Shown here piece after piece: positions 1-8,198 of a stretch of DNA of 64,000 nt. Made by a program: the position numbers and the translations under genes. This stretch comes from Photobacterium jeanii (GTDB taxonomy: Bacteria; Pseudomonadota; Gammaproteobacteria; Enterobacterales; Vibrionaceae), in NCBI RefSeq assembly GCF_001650345.1, contig NZ_LVHF01000012.1, forward strand, positions 558,001-622,000, in the 5' to 3' direction. The first letter of the stretch is position 1. The number at the start of each line of letters is the position of its first letter. The notes under the pieces are model-generated. The model was not told the DNA's origin and did no database searches. It saw only the letters and a list, made by a program, of their open reading frames with translations.

Positions 1-1
1 T

Positions 2-1345
2 GGGATCAGCACTAGCCCTGTGCATGCTGATAACTTATTGGAAGTGGTCGATGCTGCGCTACAGAACAACTTAGCGCTAAATAGTGCAGAAACCGGACTA
101 CGCGCCGCTGAATACGATGTCGATATCAATCGCGCTAAGTTTTTACCCTCGCTGAACGCCTCTGCAAGTACCAACTGGAATGATGGCAAAACACACCAGC
201 ATCAAGCGCCTAGCCTTGATAACGGCTACAACAATCACGGCGTGAATATCACTCTATCGCAGACCTTATTTAATCTTGCCGATATCTATTCCCATTCCAG
301 TGCCAAAGTCGATTTAGATATTGAAAAACTAAGAACTGAACAGACTCGTCAATCCATCATTCGTGATACGGCCACCACTTACTTCGAATACCTCAAAGCG
401 CGAGCACAAATTCGAGCCACTCAAGCGGAATTTGAATCATCGCAAACCCGCTTGCGCCTGATCACTCGTAACGTCGAGCTAGGCAATGTAGCAGGAACCG
501 AAAGGTATGAAGTCTTGGCACAAAAAGAGCGTACCGCCAACACGTTACGTTCATTAAAAAAAGACCAACGCATTGTACTTACCAAGCTTGAAACCTTAGT
601 TCTACAACCCGTTAGCCCTGACTTTGATTTGCAATCCGCCGTTGATTTCGAGCCCATCGGTAACCAGCAGCAACGACAGCTAAACCAAGTGATGTATGAA
701 TCTGACTATCAATTGCTGATAGCACAGCGCCAAGTCACTCAAAGCCGCCAAGCATTAAAAGAGACAGGGGCTGATTTTGTACCGTCACTAAAAGGCAGCA
801 TTGGTTATACCTACGACAATACCAACGATGCCACTGCCAATGTATTCCCCGATAAAGGCGTGACAGAAGAAGCCAAATACGCGCTGACCTTAGATGTCCC
901 AATTTTAAATGGCGGTCGTGACTATTACCGCTATGAGCAGAACAAGGTCAATATTGAGAAAGCAGAAATTGATCTTGAAGATCGTAAACAACAAAGCCAG
1001 CAATCATTTGATGAGTTCATCTATAACATCAATGATTTCTCCGCCTCGCTTGACAGCTTAGCGGAAATCATCAAAGCCAATTACGCCTCTTATATTGGCA
1101 TTCAAAAAGCCCACAAGCTCGGCACGCGAACTATCACTGACTTGCTTTCCGCAGAAAGCAAGCTGTTCAGCAGCATCCGCGACTATGAAAACGCCCGTTA
1201 CGACTACATCATCACCACCCTGCAACTGAATGACAGAATAGGCAACTTAACCCCTGTTACCATAGGTAAAATCGCCGAGCAGATGTCGCCAATGAATGAC
1301 AGCAAAGCAGACTCACCAATCCCCTTTCACTTATTGGCGCAATAA
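2..1345 (+). CDS. TolC-family outer membrane efflux protein (5' partial)
   Basis: Outer membrane channel subunit of a tripartite export system, probably the exit duct for the two ABC proteins just downstream. The reading frame is open to the left edge, so the start lies outside the window. The residues before the first possible internal start (a GTG at 20) read like the end of a signal peptide, with a likely cleavage after VHA. The mature protein has the two-fold repeated, helix-rich, Gln/Asn/Ala-rich pattern of TolC proteins, including long coiled segments around residues 80-200 and 290-410. A GGAG ribosome site follows the stop and leads into the ABC gene 10 bases on, which indicates one operon. 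An HlyD-type adaptor, if present, must lie upstream of the window. Confidence 0.85.
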   Translation, partial: GISTSPVHADNLLEVVDAALQNNLALNSAETGLRAAEYDVDINRAKFLPSLNASASTNWNDGKTHQHQAPSLDNGYNNHGVNITLSQTLFNLADIYSHSSAKVDLDIEKLRTEQTRQSIIRDTATTYFEYLKARAQIRATQAEFESSQTRLRLITRNVELGNVAGTERYEVLAQKERTANTLRSLKKDQRIVLTKLETLVLQPVSPDFDLQSAVDFEPIGNQQQRQLNQVMYESDYQLLIAQRQVTQSRQALKETGADFVPSLKGSIGYTYDNTNDATANVFPDKGVTEEAKYALTLDVPILNGGRDYYRYEQNKVNIEKAEIDLEDRKQQSQQSFDEFIYNINDFSASLDSLAEIIKANYASYIGIQKAHKLGTRTITDLLSAESKLFSSIRDYENARYDYIITTLQLNDRIGNLTPVTIGKIAEQMSPMNDSKADSPIPFHLLAQ

Positions 1346-1355
1346 GGAGTAAACA

Positions 1356-2948
1356 ATGAAAAGTCATTTATTTACTCGGAAAATCAGCCCACTCGATAAG
1401 CTGTATTTGGTGTTCTCAACCATAATGACCACCTTGCTTGGCTTGGTACTGCCCTTCTCTATTCTGATCATTTTTGATCGCATCCTGCCAAACCAATCAA
1501 CCAACTCCTTGATGCTATTGTTCGCCATCATCTTGGTTGCCATCTTTTTGGACTATCAACTCAAACGCCAAGAAGAAAATCTCCTGTCCATCATCATGAA
1601 GCGCTTTGAAAGCCAACTCACCAATAAAGTATTTAGTGCGATTTGCGGCGCTAACATTGCCCGTTTCAATCGTTTAGAAATGGGAGAATACCTAGAGCGC
1701 ATTGCAACCATCCCTGAAATCAAGCACTTCTTCGGTGGCGAAACAATTAAAGCCATGATCAACGCAGGCACAAGCCTAGTGACGATTCTCATCGTGTGTT
1801 TAATCAATATGTGGGCGGGACTGGCGTTAATAGCAGCTTCACTGATTCTATTAATTACGGCTCGTTACCTATCTAAAAAGCGGGTCGCGGTTTTATCGCA
1901 ACGTTCCGATATTGAAGGACTCACCAACTCTAAAATTATCGAAATTGTGTCGAACCCACTCGATATAAAAAGCCGCACGATGGAGTACCGCATTGAGTCG
2001 ATCATGGTTGAGATGATCCGCGAGCGCGAGCAGCAAAGTGTCACCTATGAAAAACTTGAGTCTTCATTCAATCTCACCATTACTTTGCTTCAACAACTGT
2101 CCGTTGCGATTGTGGTCGTACTTTGCGCCCACGCGGTTATCAATTTAGAAATCAGCCAAGGTGTGATGGCAGCGGTTATTCTATTAACAAACCGTTACTT
2201 CGCCCCTTACCAGCAAGTGATGCGAACGCTAAGCCGCTGGCGAGTTAATGAACTCAACATTGAACGAATTGCTGAGCTGTTGGATTTAGACGCTAGCCAA
2301 GAACAAGATAAGCGCCTCGATAGCGTTAACAAAATAGAACTTAAAGCCAACGACAATGGTCAGTCCCTTAGCCTCGCCACAGGTCAAATTCATATCTTTA
2401 GCGGTGTCAGTGGTAGTGGTAAAAGCCACACCCTGCGTAGTTTAATGCGCGATAGCCAAGACCAACTGAGTGATATTCATGTGGATGAGCAAAGCATTGA
2501 CGATATCCCTTACGGCACATGGCGTAACAGCATTATTAAGGTTGATAAAAACTCCACCTTAGTGGAAGGCACCATCATTGATAACCTCACTTGTTTTCAA
2601 CCACACCTCAACAATGCCGCTTTTGCGCTGTGCGAAAACTTGGCCATTAAAAACAAAATCGATGGGCTGAAAAACGGGTTTTATACCCAAATTTCCAGTC
2701 ACAACCAACTGCCGATTTCGCGCCAAGTATTATTTGCTTTATTGGTGGTGCGTGCCCTGCTGAGTAACAAATCTATTTTGCTGATTGATGATCTAGATAT
2801 GGTGTTCGACGATCAGTTTGGCCGCTTATTACTTTCGTGTATTTCGCCCAAAACCAACAACCTCATCTGTGTCATTGTCAGCAATAAATTAGGCGCGTTA
2901 GATAACCGATTAACGAACCACAAATTTGAGATTAAGGTTGCCGCATGA
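1356..2948 (+). CDS. ABC half-transporter with degenerate ATPase site (type I secretion-like)
   Basis: Inner membrane ABC exporter subunit with a fused membrane domain (hydrophobic stretches near residues 18-40, 48-64, 127-167 and 235-277) and a C-terminal nucleotide-binding domain. The Walker A motif GVSGSGKS is intact at about 350-357. The other motifs are not: the LSGGQ signature is replaced by LPISR near 452, the residue after the Walker B Asp is Asp rather than the catalytic Glu (IDDLD, about 477-481), and the switch His is replaced by Asn (IVSNK). This subunit probably binds ATP but hydrolyses it poorly. Its stop overlaps the next gene by four bases (ATGA), so the two products probably form a heterodimer. 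The substrate is unknown. Confidence 0.82.
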   Translation: MKSHLFTRKISPLDKLYLVFSTIMTTLLGLVLPFSILIIFDRILPNQSTNSLMLLFAIILVAIFLDYQLKRQEENLLSIIMKRFESQLTNKVFSAICGANIARFNRLEMGEYLERIATIPEIKHFFGGETIKAMINAGTSLVTILIVCLINMWAGLALIAASLILLITARYLSKKRVAVLSQRSDIEGLTNSKIIEIVSNPLDIKSRTMEYRIESIMVEMIREREQQSVTYEKLESSFNLTITLLQQLSVAIVVVLCAHAVINLEISQGVMAAVILLTNRYFAPYQQVMRTLSRWRVNELNIERIAELLDLDASQEQDKRLDSVNKIELKANDNGQSLSLATGQIHIFSGVSGSGKSHTLRSLMRDSQDQLSDIHVDEQSIDDIPYGTWRNSIIKVDKNSTLVEGTIIDNLTCFQPHLNNAAFALCENLAIKNKIDGLKNGFYTQISSHNQLPISRQVLFALLVVRALLSNKSILLIDDLDMVFDDQFGRLLLSCISPKTNNLICVIVSNKLGALDNRLTNHKFEIKVAA

Positions 2949-5101
2949 GTGTATTAATTGATTTCAGTAATACCGCAGAACGCTTGGGCGACTTTGGCTC
3001 CGCTAAATTTCGGCAGCGTTATCAAGATTCACCAAGCATGTTGGGCATCGCCTACACCTTGGTGTGCTTGCAATGGGAAGGAACACCTGAAATTCTCAGT
3101 GATGCTTTCACACCCCAAGAAAATGATATTGATAGTTTCGCCAGCACACTGACTCGACTTGATTACGAATGCCAACGCCGTCAGCTTAAAGATTTAACCC
3201 AATTAAGCAACATCAGCGTGCCTGCCTTTATCGAGTTCGATACTGTCAGCGCGATTTTTCTTGGCATTGAAAACCACATCGCCAAGCTTTATGACTATCG
3301 CAACAATGTTGTTATTGAACACGCTATAACAGATGCAGCTATAGCGAACGTTAGCTGCGATGTGTGTGAGATTTCAGAATATTCTAAAATCTTCCGCGAA
3401 CCGCCGCCAGAATCACAAGATAAGTCCAATTGGATAAAACACGCGTTTTACCGCTACACCAACGAAATAAAGAGCTTGATGATTTTAAGCTTAATCATCA
3501 ATTTGCTTGGTGCCATGCAGCCGTTCTTCATTATGGGTGTTTATAGCTTTGCCCTCTCATCAGGCTCTGAAGCCACACTATTTTGGCTAACCAGTTTTGC
3601 CATTTTCTTAGCCGCTGCTGAGTACGGTTTTAAACGACTGCGGATGAATATTCTGGCAACATCAGGCAAAGATCTCGCCACTCACATATCCAAAAATGTA
3701 CTCAGCAAATTACTCTGGCTCCCTTATGCCATGACATCATCCGCTGGGGTGTCTTCACAGCTTGCACGTTTAAAGGATATCGATCAGCTGCGTAAACTCG
3801 TGACCGCAGAATCAAGCCTGAGTTATTTTGATATGCCATTTGTGATCATCTTTATTTTGGCGATCACCATTATCTCTGGCAGTGCTGCGCTCACTGTATT
3901 GGCAGGCATTGGCTTGATGTTGGCATTCTGCGTCTACTCTCGTTACATCTACAGCCAAGTGACCGCAAAAAGCTCCCGAGCAAACGCGATGGTGTCTTAT
4001 CAGTGGAATGAACTGTTACGCAACATCAATACCATTCAAGGCTTACCGCTATTACGCGTTATTCGTTCGCGTTTTCATGCCGCCCATAATCAAAATTTGG
4101 AAGACACTAAGGGGGTATCTGTCACCAATGGCAAGATTCAATCAATGGGACAAGGGCTAATCCAAGCCATTGGTACTGCCAGTATTGTCACTGCGGTAAT
4201 GGGGGTTATGGCGGGCGAAACCCAAGCAGGCGCGATGCTTGCTATCATCATTTTGGTCTGGAAAGCCCTCGGACCAATCATGGGGATTTACAATTCCATC
4301 ACTAAATTCAAAACCATCAAATCTGCCAGTGCTCAGATTAATGCTTTAATGTCTTTAAACGATGACCGTAACGCGCTAGAAAGTAGCCCGCCTATTCGCC
4401 AGTTTAATGGCAATGTGGTTATCAGCGGACTTACCCATCGCTACCAAGGTACGCCGACTGGGTTAACCAATCTGGCGTTCAATACGAAGGCTGGCGATAA
4501 AGTCTCAATTTCTGGCGTGTCAGGCTCAGGCAAAACAACCTTACTGACAATTTTGGCGGGACTGGAAGAACGCTATCAAGGTAATGTGCTGTTAGATGGT
4601 TACAACATTAAGCAGTTTAATAATTTTCGTTATCGTAAAGCGATCAATTATATTCCATTCGACCTTCACATCTTTGAGGGCACATTAGCCTCTAACTTTA
4701 TTATTCACGATGGTTTGATTGCTCGTGATCAAATGGAAGAGATGGTTAATTTCTTCGACCTTTCGCCTTGGCTCCCTCAAGGGTTAGAAACACAGATGTC
4801 ATCCGATTACGTCGCCTCACTACCTAACGGTGTTCAGCAACGCCTGCGCATTGCATTAGGGCTAGGCAGTAACGACCAAGGCGTCATCATAATGGATGAA
4901 CCTTTCGTCGGCTGTGAAAAAGAGTGTGTGAAATACATTAATCAACTATTTACTGAAAAGTTAGCAGCGGCGACTGTTATTTTCACCACCAACGATAAAT
5001 CCTTTATCGCAGCTTCAAATAACTGCCTACTACTCGATAAAGACGGGGCACAAAAGTATTTCGGCTTCCCTGATAAGGTAATTCAGACGTTGAGTAATTA
5101 A
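2945..5101 (+). CDS. Type I secretion-like ABC transporter with C39-like N-terminal domain
   Basis: Second ABC exporter subunit of the operon, 718 residues. The first 130 or so residues have the size and placement of a C39 peptidase-like domain, but I see no catalytic Cys at the expected place, so it is probably a non-cleaving substrate-docking domain like that of HlyB. Membrane segments follow near 170-225, 290-345 and 400-440. The ATPase domain has Walker A GVSGSGKTT (about 524-532) and Walker B VIIMDEP with the catalytic Glu (about 652). The signature is SLPNGVQ instead of LSGGQ, and the switch His is missing (FTTND). Together with the upstream partner this gives an asymmetric ATPase pair. 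The operon ends at a terminator 23 bases after the stop. Confidence 0.82.
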   Translation: MSVLIDFSNTAERLGDFGSAKFRQRYQDSPSMLGIAYTLVCLQWEGTPEILSDAFTPQENDIDSFASTLTRLDYECQRRQLKDLTQLSNISVPAFIEFDTVSAIFLGIENHIAKLYDYRNNVVIEHAITDAAIANVSCDVCEISEYSKIFREPPPESQDKSNWIKHAFYRYTNEIKSLMILSLIINLLGAMQPFFIMGVYSFALSSGSEATLFWLTSFAIFLAAAEYGFKRLRMNILATSGKDLATHISKNVLSKLLWLPYAMTSSAGVSSQLARLKDIDQLRKLVTAESSLSYFDMPFVIIFILAITIISGSAALTVLAGIGLMLAFCVYSRYIYSQVTAKSSRANAMVSYQWNELLRNINTIQGLPLLRVIRSRFHAAHNQNLEDTKGVSVTNGKIQSMGQGLIQAIGTASIVTAVMGVMAGETQAGAMLAIIILVWKALGPIMGIYNSITKFKTIKSASAQINALMSLNDDRNALESSPPIRQFNGNVVISGLTHRYQGTPTGLTNLAFNTKAGDKVSISGVSGSGKTTLLTILAGLEERYQGNVLLDGYNIKQFNNFRYRKAINYIPFDLHIFEGTLASNFIIHDGLIARDQMEEMVNFFDLSPWLPQGLETQMSSDYVASLPNGVQQRLRIALGLGSNDQGVIIMDEPFVGCEKECVKYINQLFTEKLAAATVIFTTNDKSFIAASNNCLLLDKDGAQKYFGFPDKVIQTLSN

Positions 5102-5123
5102 CTTACTCCTATCTCAATATATA

Positions 5124-5153
5124 GGTCGAGCCACATTGCTCGACCTTCCTTTT
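5124..5153 (+). terminator. Rho-independent terminator after the ABC operon
   Basis: A 7-bp perfect stem (GGTCGAG / CTCGACC, arms 5124-5130 and 5139-5145) is followed by a T-rich tail. It separates the export operon from the LruC gene, which therefore needs its own promoter. I see nothing else in the 250 bases between. Confidence 0.8.
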
Positions 5154-5399
5154 ATCTATAGATATGCACACTTCGCGGATGTCTGCCTTTCTTTATCGTG
5201 TTGTCTAATCAGCATTTTTCAAACAGTTCTCAAAATGCAAAAGCTGATATCACTCCTCAACCGCCATACACTTCGCTGAAATCGAAAGACAGTAAAAGAT
5301 CATAAAATCAGCCACTTAAATCATTCGCAATTAATATTCAAACCTTGGCAACCATTTTGAATGGCTCTGAGTAATCACCGACATTACGCAGAGGCTGAA

Positions 5400-7562
5400 A
5401 TGAAAAAAAAGCTAGTTCCAATCGCCCTGACACTCGGAGCAAGTGTCTCGATGCCAAGCTTCGCTGTTGCGCCTTTTAATGGCTGTCCGACCGAAGCTCT
5501 ATTATTTCAAGGCAACCCATCAACGGTTTACGCGGTTGATTTATCGACCGGTAATTACACCATCAGCCAGACAGAGACTGGGGCTGGAGGCACCATCAAT
5601 GCGGTGGGCTTTAACGAAACAGATCGCTACATCTATGGTTGGAACAAAAGCAGCAGTACGGTCACTCGTATCAACCAAGCCTTCAAAGTGGAAGACTTAA
5701 CGGTAATAAGCGGTTTACCAGATAAAAACTATTTTGTTGGTGATGTATTCGATAATCATTACTACGTCTATTTAAAAGGTACTGGGATGTTCAAGATTGA
5801 TTTAAGTGCCGGTGACGATAGTTTGGTCGCAGAAGAAATCATGACTGCTGCACAAGCTACGCTTCAACTTACCGACTTTGCTTTCTACCCAGAAACTGGT
5901 GAATTATTTGCAGTAGAAAATACCAATAATGATTTATATCTGTTTAGCTTTGATAGCCAAGGTAAAGCGAGCTTTAGCCGTATTGGTTCAACAGAACTTG
6001 GCGGTACCACTACCTTTGGGGCGCAATATTTTGATAAGTCAGGCTTCATGTACATCAGTAACAATAACGATGGCATTATCTATCGTTTAGATTTACGTGA
6101 CCTTGGCGATTTAAAACCTAAAGCTGAGTTTTTCGCTAGTGGTCCATCTTCTAGTCAAAACGATGGTGCTCGCTGTGCTAGTGCTCCTGTGATTGCAAGT
6201 AATACCGATTTTGGTGATGCACCTGACAGTTATAAAACCTCGCTAGCTAGCAATGGTCCCCGTCACTTTATCGGACCTAATTTTTTCTTTGGTAGTGATA
6301 TAGATGCCGAAGGAGAAGCCCAAATTTCACCAAGTTCTGATGATAATGACGGTAACGATGATGAAGACGGCATCACTTTTAACTCTGCGCTTAAACAAGG
6401 CTCTGACGCACTAATTCAAGTCACGGTCGGTGGTGGTGCGGCGGGTTATGTTAGTGCATGGTTTGACTGGAACCAAAACGGTCAATTTGATGCTTCAACT
6501 GAACAAGTGATCGTTGATGAACTACTCGCTCCCGGTTCACATAGTTTGAAATTTCGGATACCTGAAGACGCAGTAGCGGGTAATACCTGGGCACGCTTCA
6601 GAATTGGTAAAGATACAGGGCTACAATCTTTCGGTGGTGTCACTTACGGTGAAGTTGAAGACTACAGCGTAACCATTGAAGAGCAAACTCTGACCCACTC
6701 TTATTATCCGGGTGAAGGTGAATGGGCAACCTTGGCATATGAAGATAACTGGCCAAACAAAGGGGATTTCGACTTCAATGATGTGGTGATGTATTACCGT
6801 GTTGATACTGTCTCGAACAGCGAAGGGAAAATTGTCCGTTACGATATCAGTGGTAAGTTGCAAGCTTATGGTGCTAGCTTCACCAACGGCTTTGCCGTTC
6901 AGTTTGATGATGTCGCACGCAGTGCAGTTAACGAGGCTCTCACTAAACTTGTGGTCAATGGCAAAACCCGTCATACCGCCGATGTATTAGAGGCCGGTCA
7001 AACCAACGCGGTCGCCATTATATCTGCAGATCTTAAACAAGAAATCGACGCTCCAGTCTGTTCAGGCAGCTCTGGAAAATACTACCGAGTATGGCGCGGA
7101 TGTAGCTCAGATCCAGCGGATCAATTCACCTTTGAAGTCAGTATTCCTTTCACAACAGGTTTAGATACGGGTCCTGACATGCCACTCAACCCATTCATCT
7201 TCGCACCTGAAGGTCGTTATCGTGGTAGCAGCTTTGGTACAGACTACCCAGGGCGCGCACTCGAAGTTCACTTAAAAGGCGACTGCTTAACTTCACTGGC
7301 ATCTGAAAACTTCTTCTCAACCCAAGACGATACATCGGTGTACAGCGTTGCCAACTGTCCGGGTCCTAATTGCGATAGCTACCGAACTAGCAATGGTATT
7401 CCATGGGGATTAATCATTGAAGACAACTGGATGCACCCAACCGAGCGCATCAACATCCTAACCGCTTACCCTGAACTTGAGGGTTACGCAACCTCAGGCG
7501 GAAGCTCCAACCAAACTTGGTTCTTACGCAGTAAAGCTAACCAACAAAGCCTATTTGAATAA
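5400..7562 (+). CDS. Exported LruC-domain protein with GEVED and beta-propeller-like N-terminus
   Basis: Predicted secreted or surface protein, 720 residues from this start. ATG 5400 is preferred over ATG 5361 because a GAGG ribosome site lies five bases before it and it opens directly into a signal peptide (MKKKLVPIALTL, with cleavage near FAVA). Residues about 25-265 resemble the DUF6923 beta-propeller-like repeats. Residues about 280-425 form a GEVED-type domain, with an Asp/Asn-rich probable calcium-binding run near 320-335 and the diagnostic GEVEDY at 417-422. The C-terminal part, about 435-710, has the LruC (DUF4842) layout, including the DFDFNDVVMYY-like segment. The role is unknown. 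A small lipoprotein gene follows in the same operon. Family assignments are from memory of motifs. Confidence 0.75.
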   Translation: MKKKLVPIALTLGASVSMPSFAVAPFNGCPTEALLFQGNPSTVYAVDLSTGNYTISQTETGAGGTINAVGFNETDRYIYGWNKSSSTVTRINQAFKVEDLTVISGLPDKNYFVGDVFDNHYYVYLKGTGMFKIDLSAGDDSLVAEEIMTAAQATLQLTDFAFYPETGELFAVENTNNDLYLFSFDSQGKASFSRIGSTELGGTTTFGAQYFDKSGFMYISNNNDGIIYRLDLRDLGDLKPKAEFFASGPSSSQNDGARCASAPVIASNTDFGDAPDSYKTSLASNGPRHFIGPNFFFGSDIDAEGEAQISPSSDDNDGNDDEDGITFNSALKQGSDALIQVTVGGGAAGYVSAWFDWNQNGQFDASTEQVIVDELLAPGSHSLKFRIPEDAVAGNTWARFRIGKDTGLQSFGGVTYGEVEDYSVTIEEQTLTHSYYPGEGEWATLAYEDNWPNKGDFDFNDVVMYYRVDTVSNSEGKIVRYDISGKLQAYGASFTNGFAVQFDDVARSAVNEALTKLVVNGKTRHTADVLEAGQTNAVAIISADLKQEIDAPVCSGSSGKYYRVWRGCSSDPADQFTFEVSIPFTTGLDTGPDMPLNPFIFAPEGRYRGSSFGTDYPGRALEVHLKGDCLTSLASENFFSTQDDTSVYSVANCPGPNCDSYRTSNGIPWGLIIEDNWMHPTERINILTAYPELEGYATSGGSSNQTWFLRSKANQQSLFE

Positions 7563-7573
7563 GGAGCATCGCC

Positions 7574-8029
7574 ATGATTCGTTTAACAATTGCTTTATTT
7601 TTGAGTCTGCAACTGATTGCTTGTGGCGGTGGTGGCGGCGGCGGTGATGATTCAGGCGCTGGTGGCAATTCACCTGCCGCAGATAGCCCTGCGGCACCCA
7701 ATAAAAAATTTGAAGATATTGTAGTTCCAGAAGGCTTCAAGTTCCGTAGCGCCTACCCTGTTACGGTCGATATTGACCTTAATTCATCGGAAGATATGTA
7801 CCTCAATATCTACGGTCGATTTACAGAAGCGCAAGACGGTACGCCTATCCCTGATAGCAGTAGCCGTATGATCACCAGCACCATGAAAGACGGTAAATTT
7901 AAAGGCAAGCTTACCGTCACACCAAAACGCGAAAGCTTGTTAGTTGAAGCTTGGTATCAAGACGGGGCTCGTCAGCCTTTTCGCCAAGTCATTCCGCTAC
8001 CAGTCAGTGAGATCGTCATTAACCAGTAG
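7574..8029 (+). CDS. Small Gly-rich lipoprotein next to the LruC gene
   Basis: A 151-residue lipoprotein precursor: a short hydrophobic signal ending in the lipobox LIAC, then seven glycines and an Asp/Ala/Pro-rich linker to about residue 45. The C-terminal domain of about 100 residues looks beta-rich and has no recognised motif. Ser/Gly after the modified Cys rather than Asp suggests outer membrane sorting. It starts 11 bases after the LruC stop with an AAGGAG ribosome site, so the pair is one transcription unit, and it may anchor or assist the LruC protein. That role is inference from context only. Confidence 0.7.
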   Translation: MIRLTIALFLSLQLIACGGGGGGGDDSGAGGNSPAADSPAAPNKKFEDIVVPEGFKFRSAYPVTVDIDLNSSEDMYLNIYGRFTEAQDGTPIPDSSSRMITSTMKDGKFKGKLTVTPKRESLLVEAWYQDGARQPFRQVIPLPVSEIVINQ

Positions 8030-8088
8030 TAGCAACATCTATCAGTATTGATAAACACTCTGTTCTAGCCTTTCCCTTTATGGTATTA

Positions 8089-8132
8089 GCAGTTTAGGTG
8101 TTACTAGCTTCACCTAAGCTGCTCCTTTTTTT
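8089..8132 (+). terminator. Rho-independent terminator after the LruC/lipoprotein pair
   Basis: Arms 8089-8100 and 8111-8122 pair over 12 positions with one G-T pair, followed by a run of T. Confidence 0.8.
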
Positions 8133-8198
8133 CTAACTCTCACCACCCTTTTTTGTTCAGCCAATAAATATTATGATCCAACAAGCTTTTACAAAGAT

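Noticed and set aside
5361-5399. Longer start for the LruC protein (ATG 5361)
   Set aside because: It would place 13 hydrophilic residues before the signal peptide; ATG 5400 has a GAGG at the right distance.
6621-6974. 117-codon minus-strand ORF opposite the LruC gene
   Set aside because: Shadow of a well-supported coding frame; no ribosome site or family pattern.
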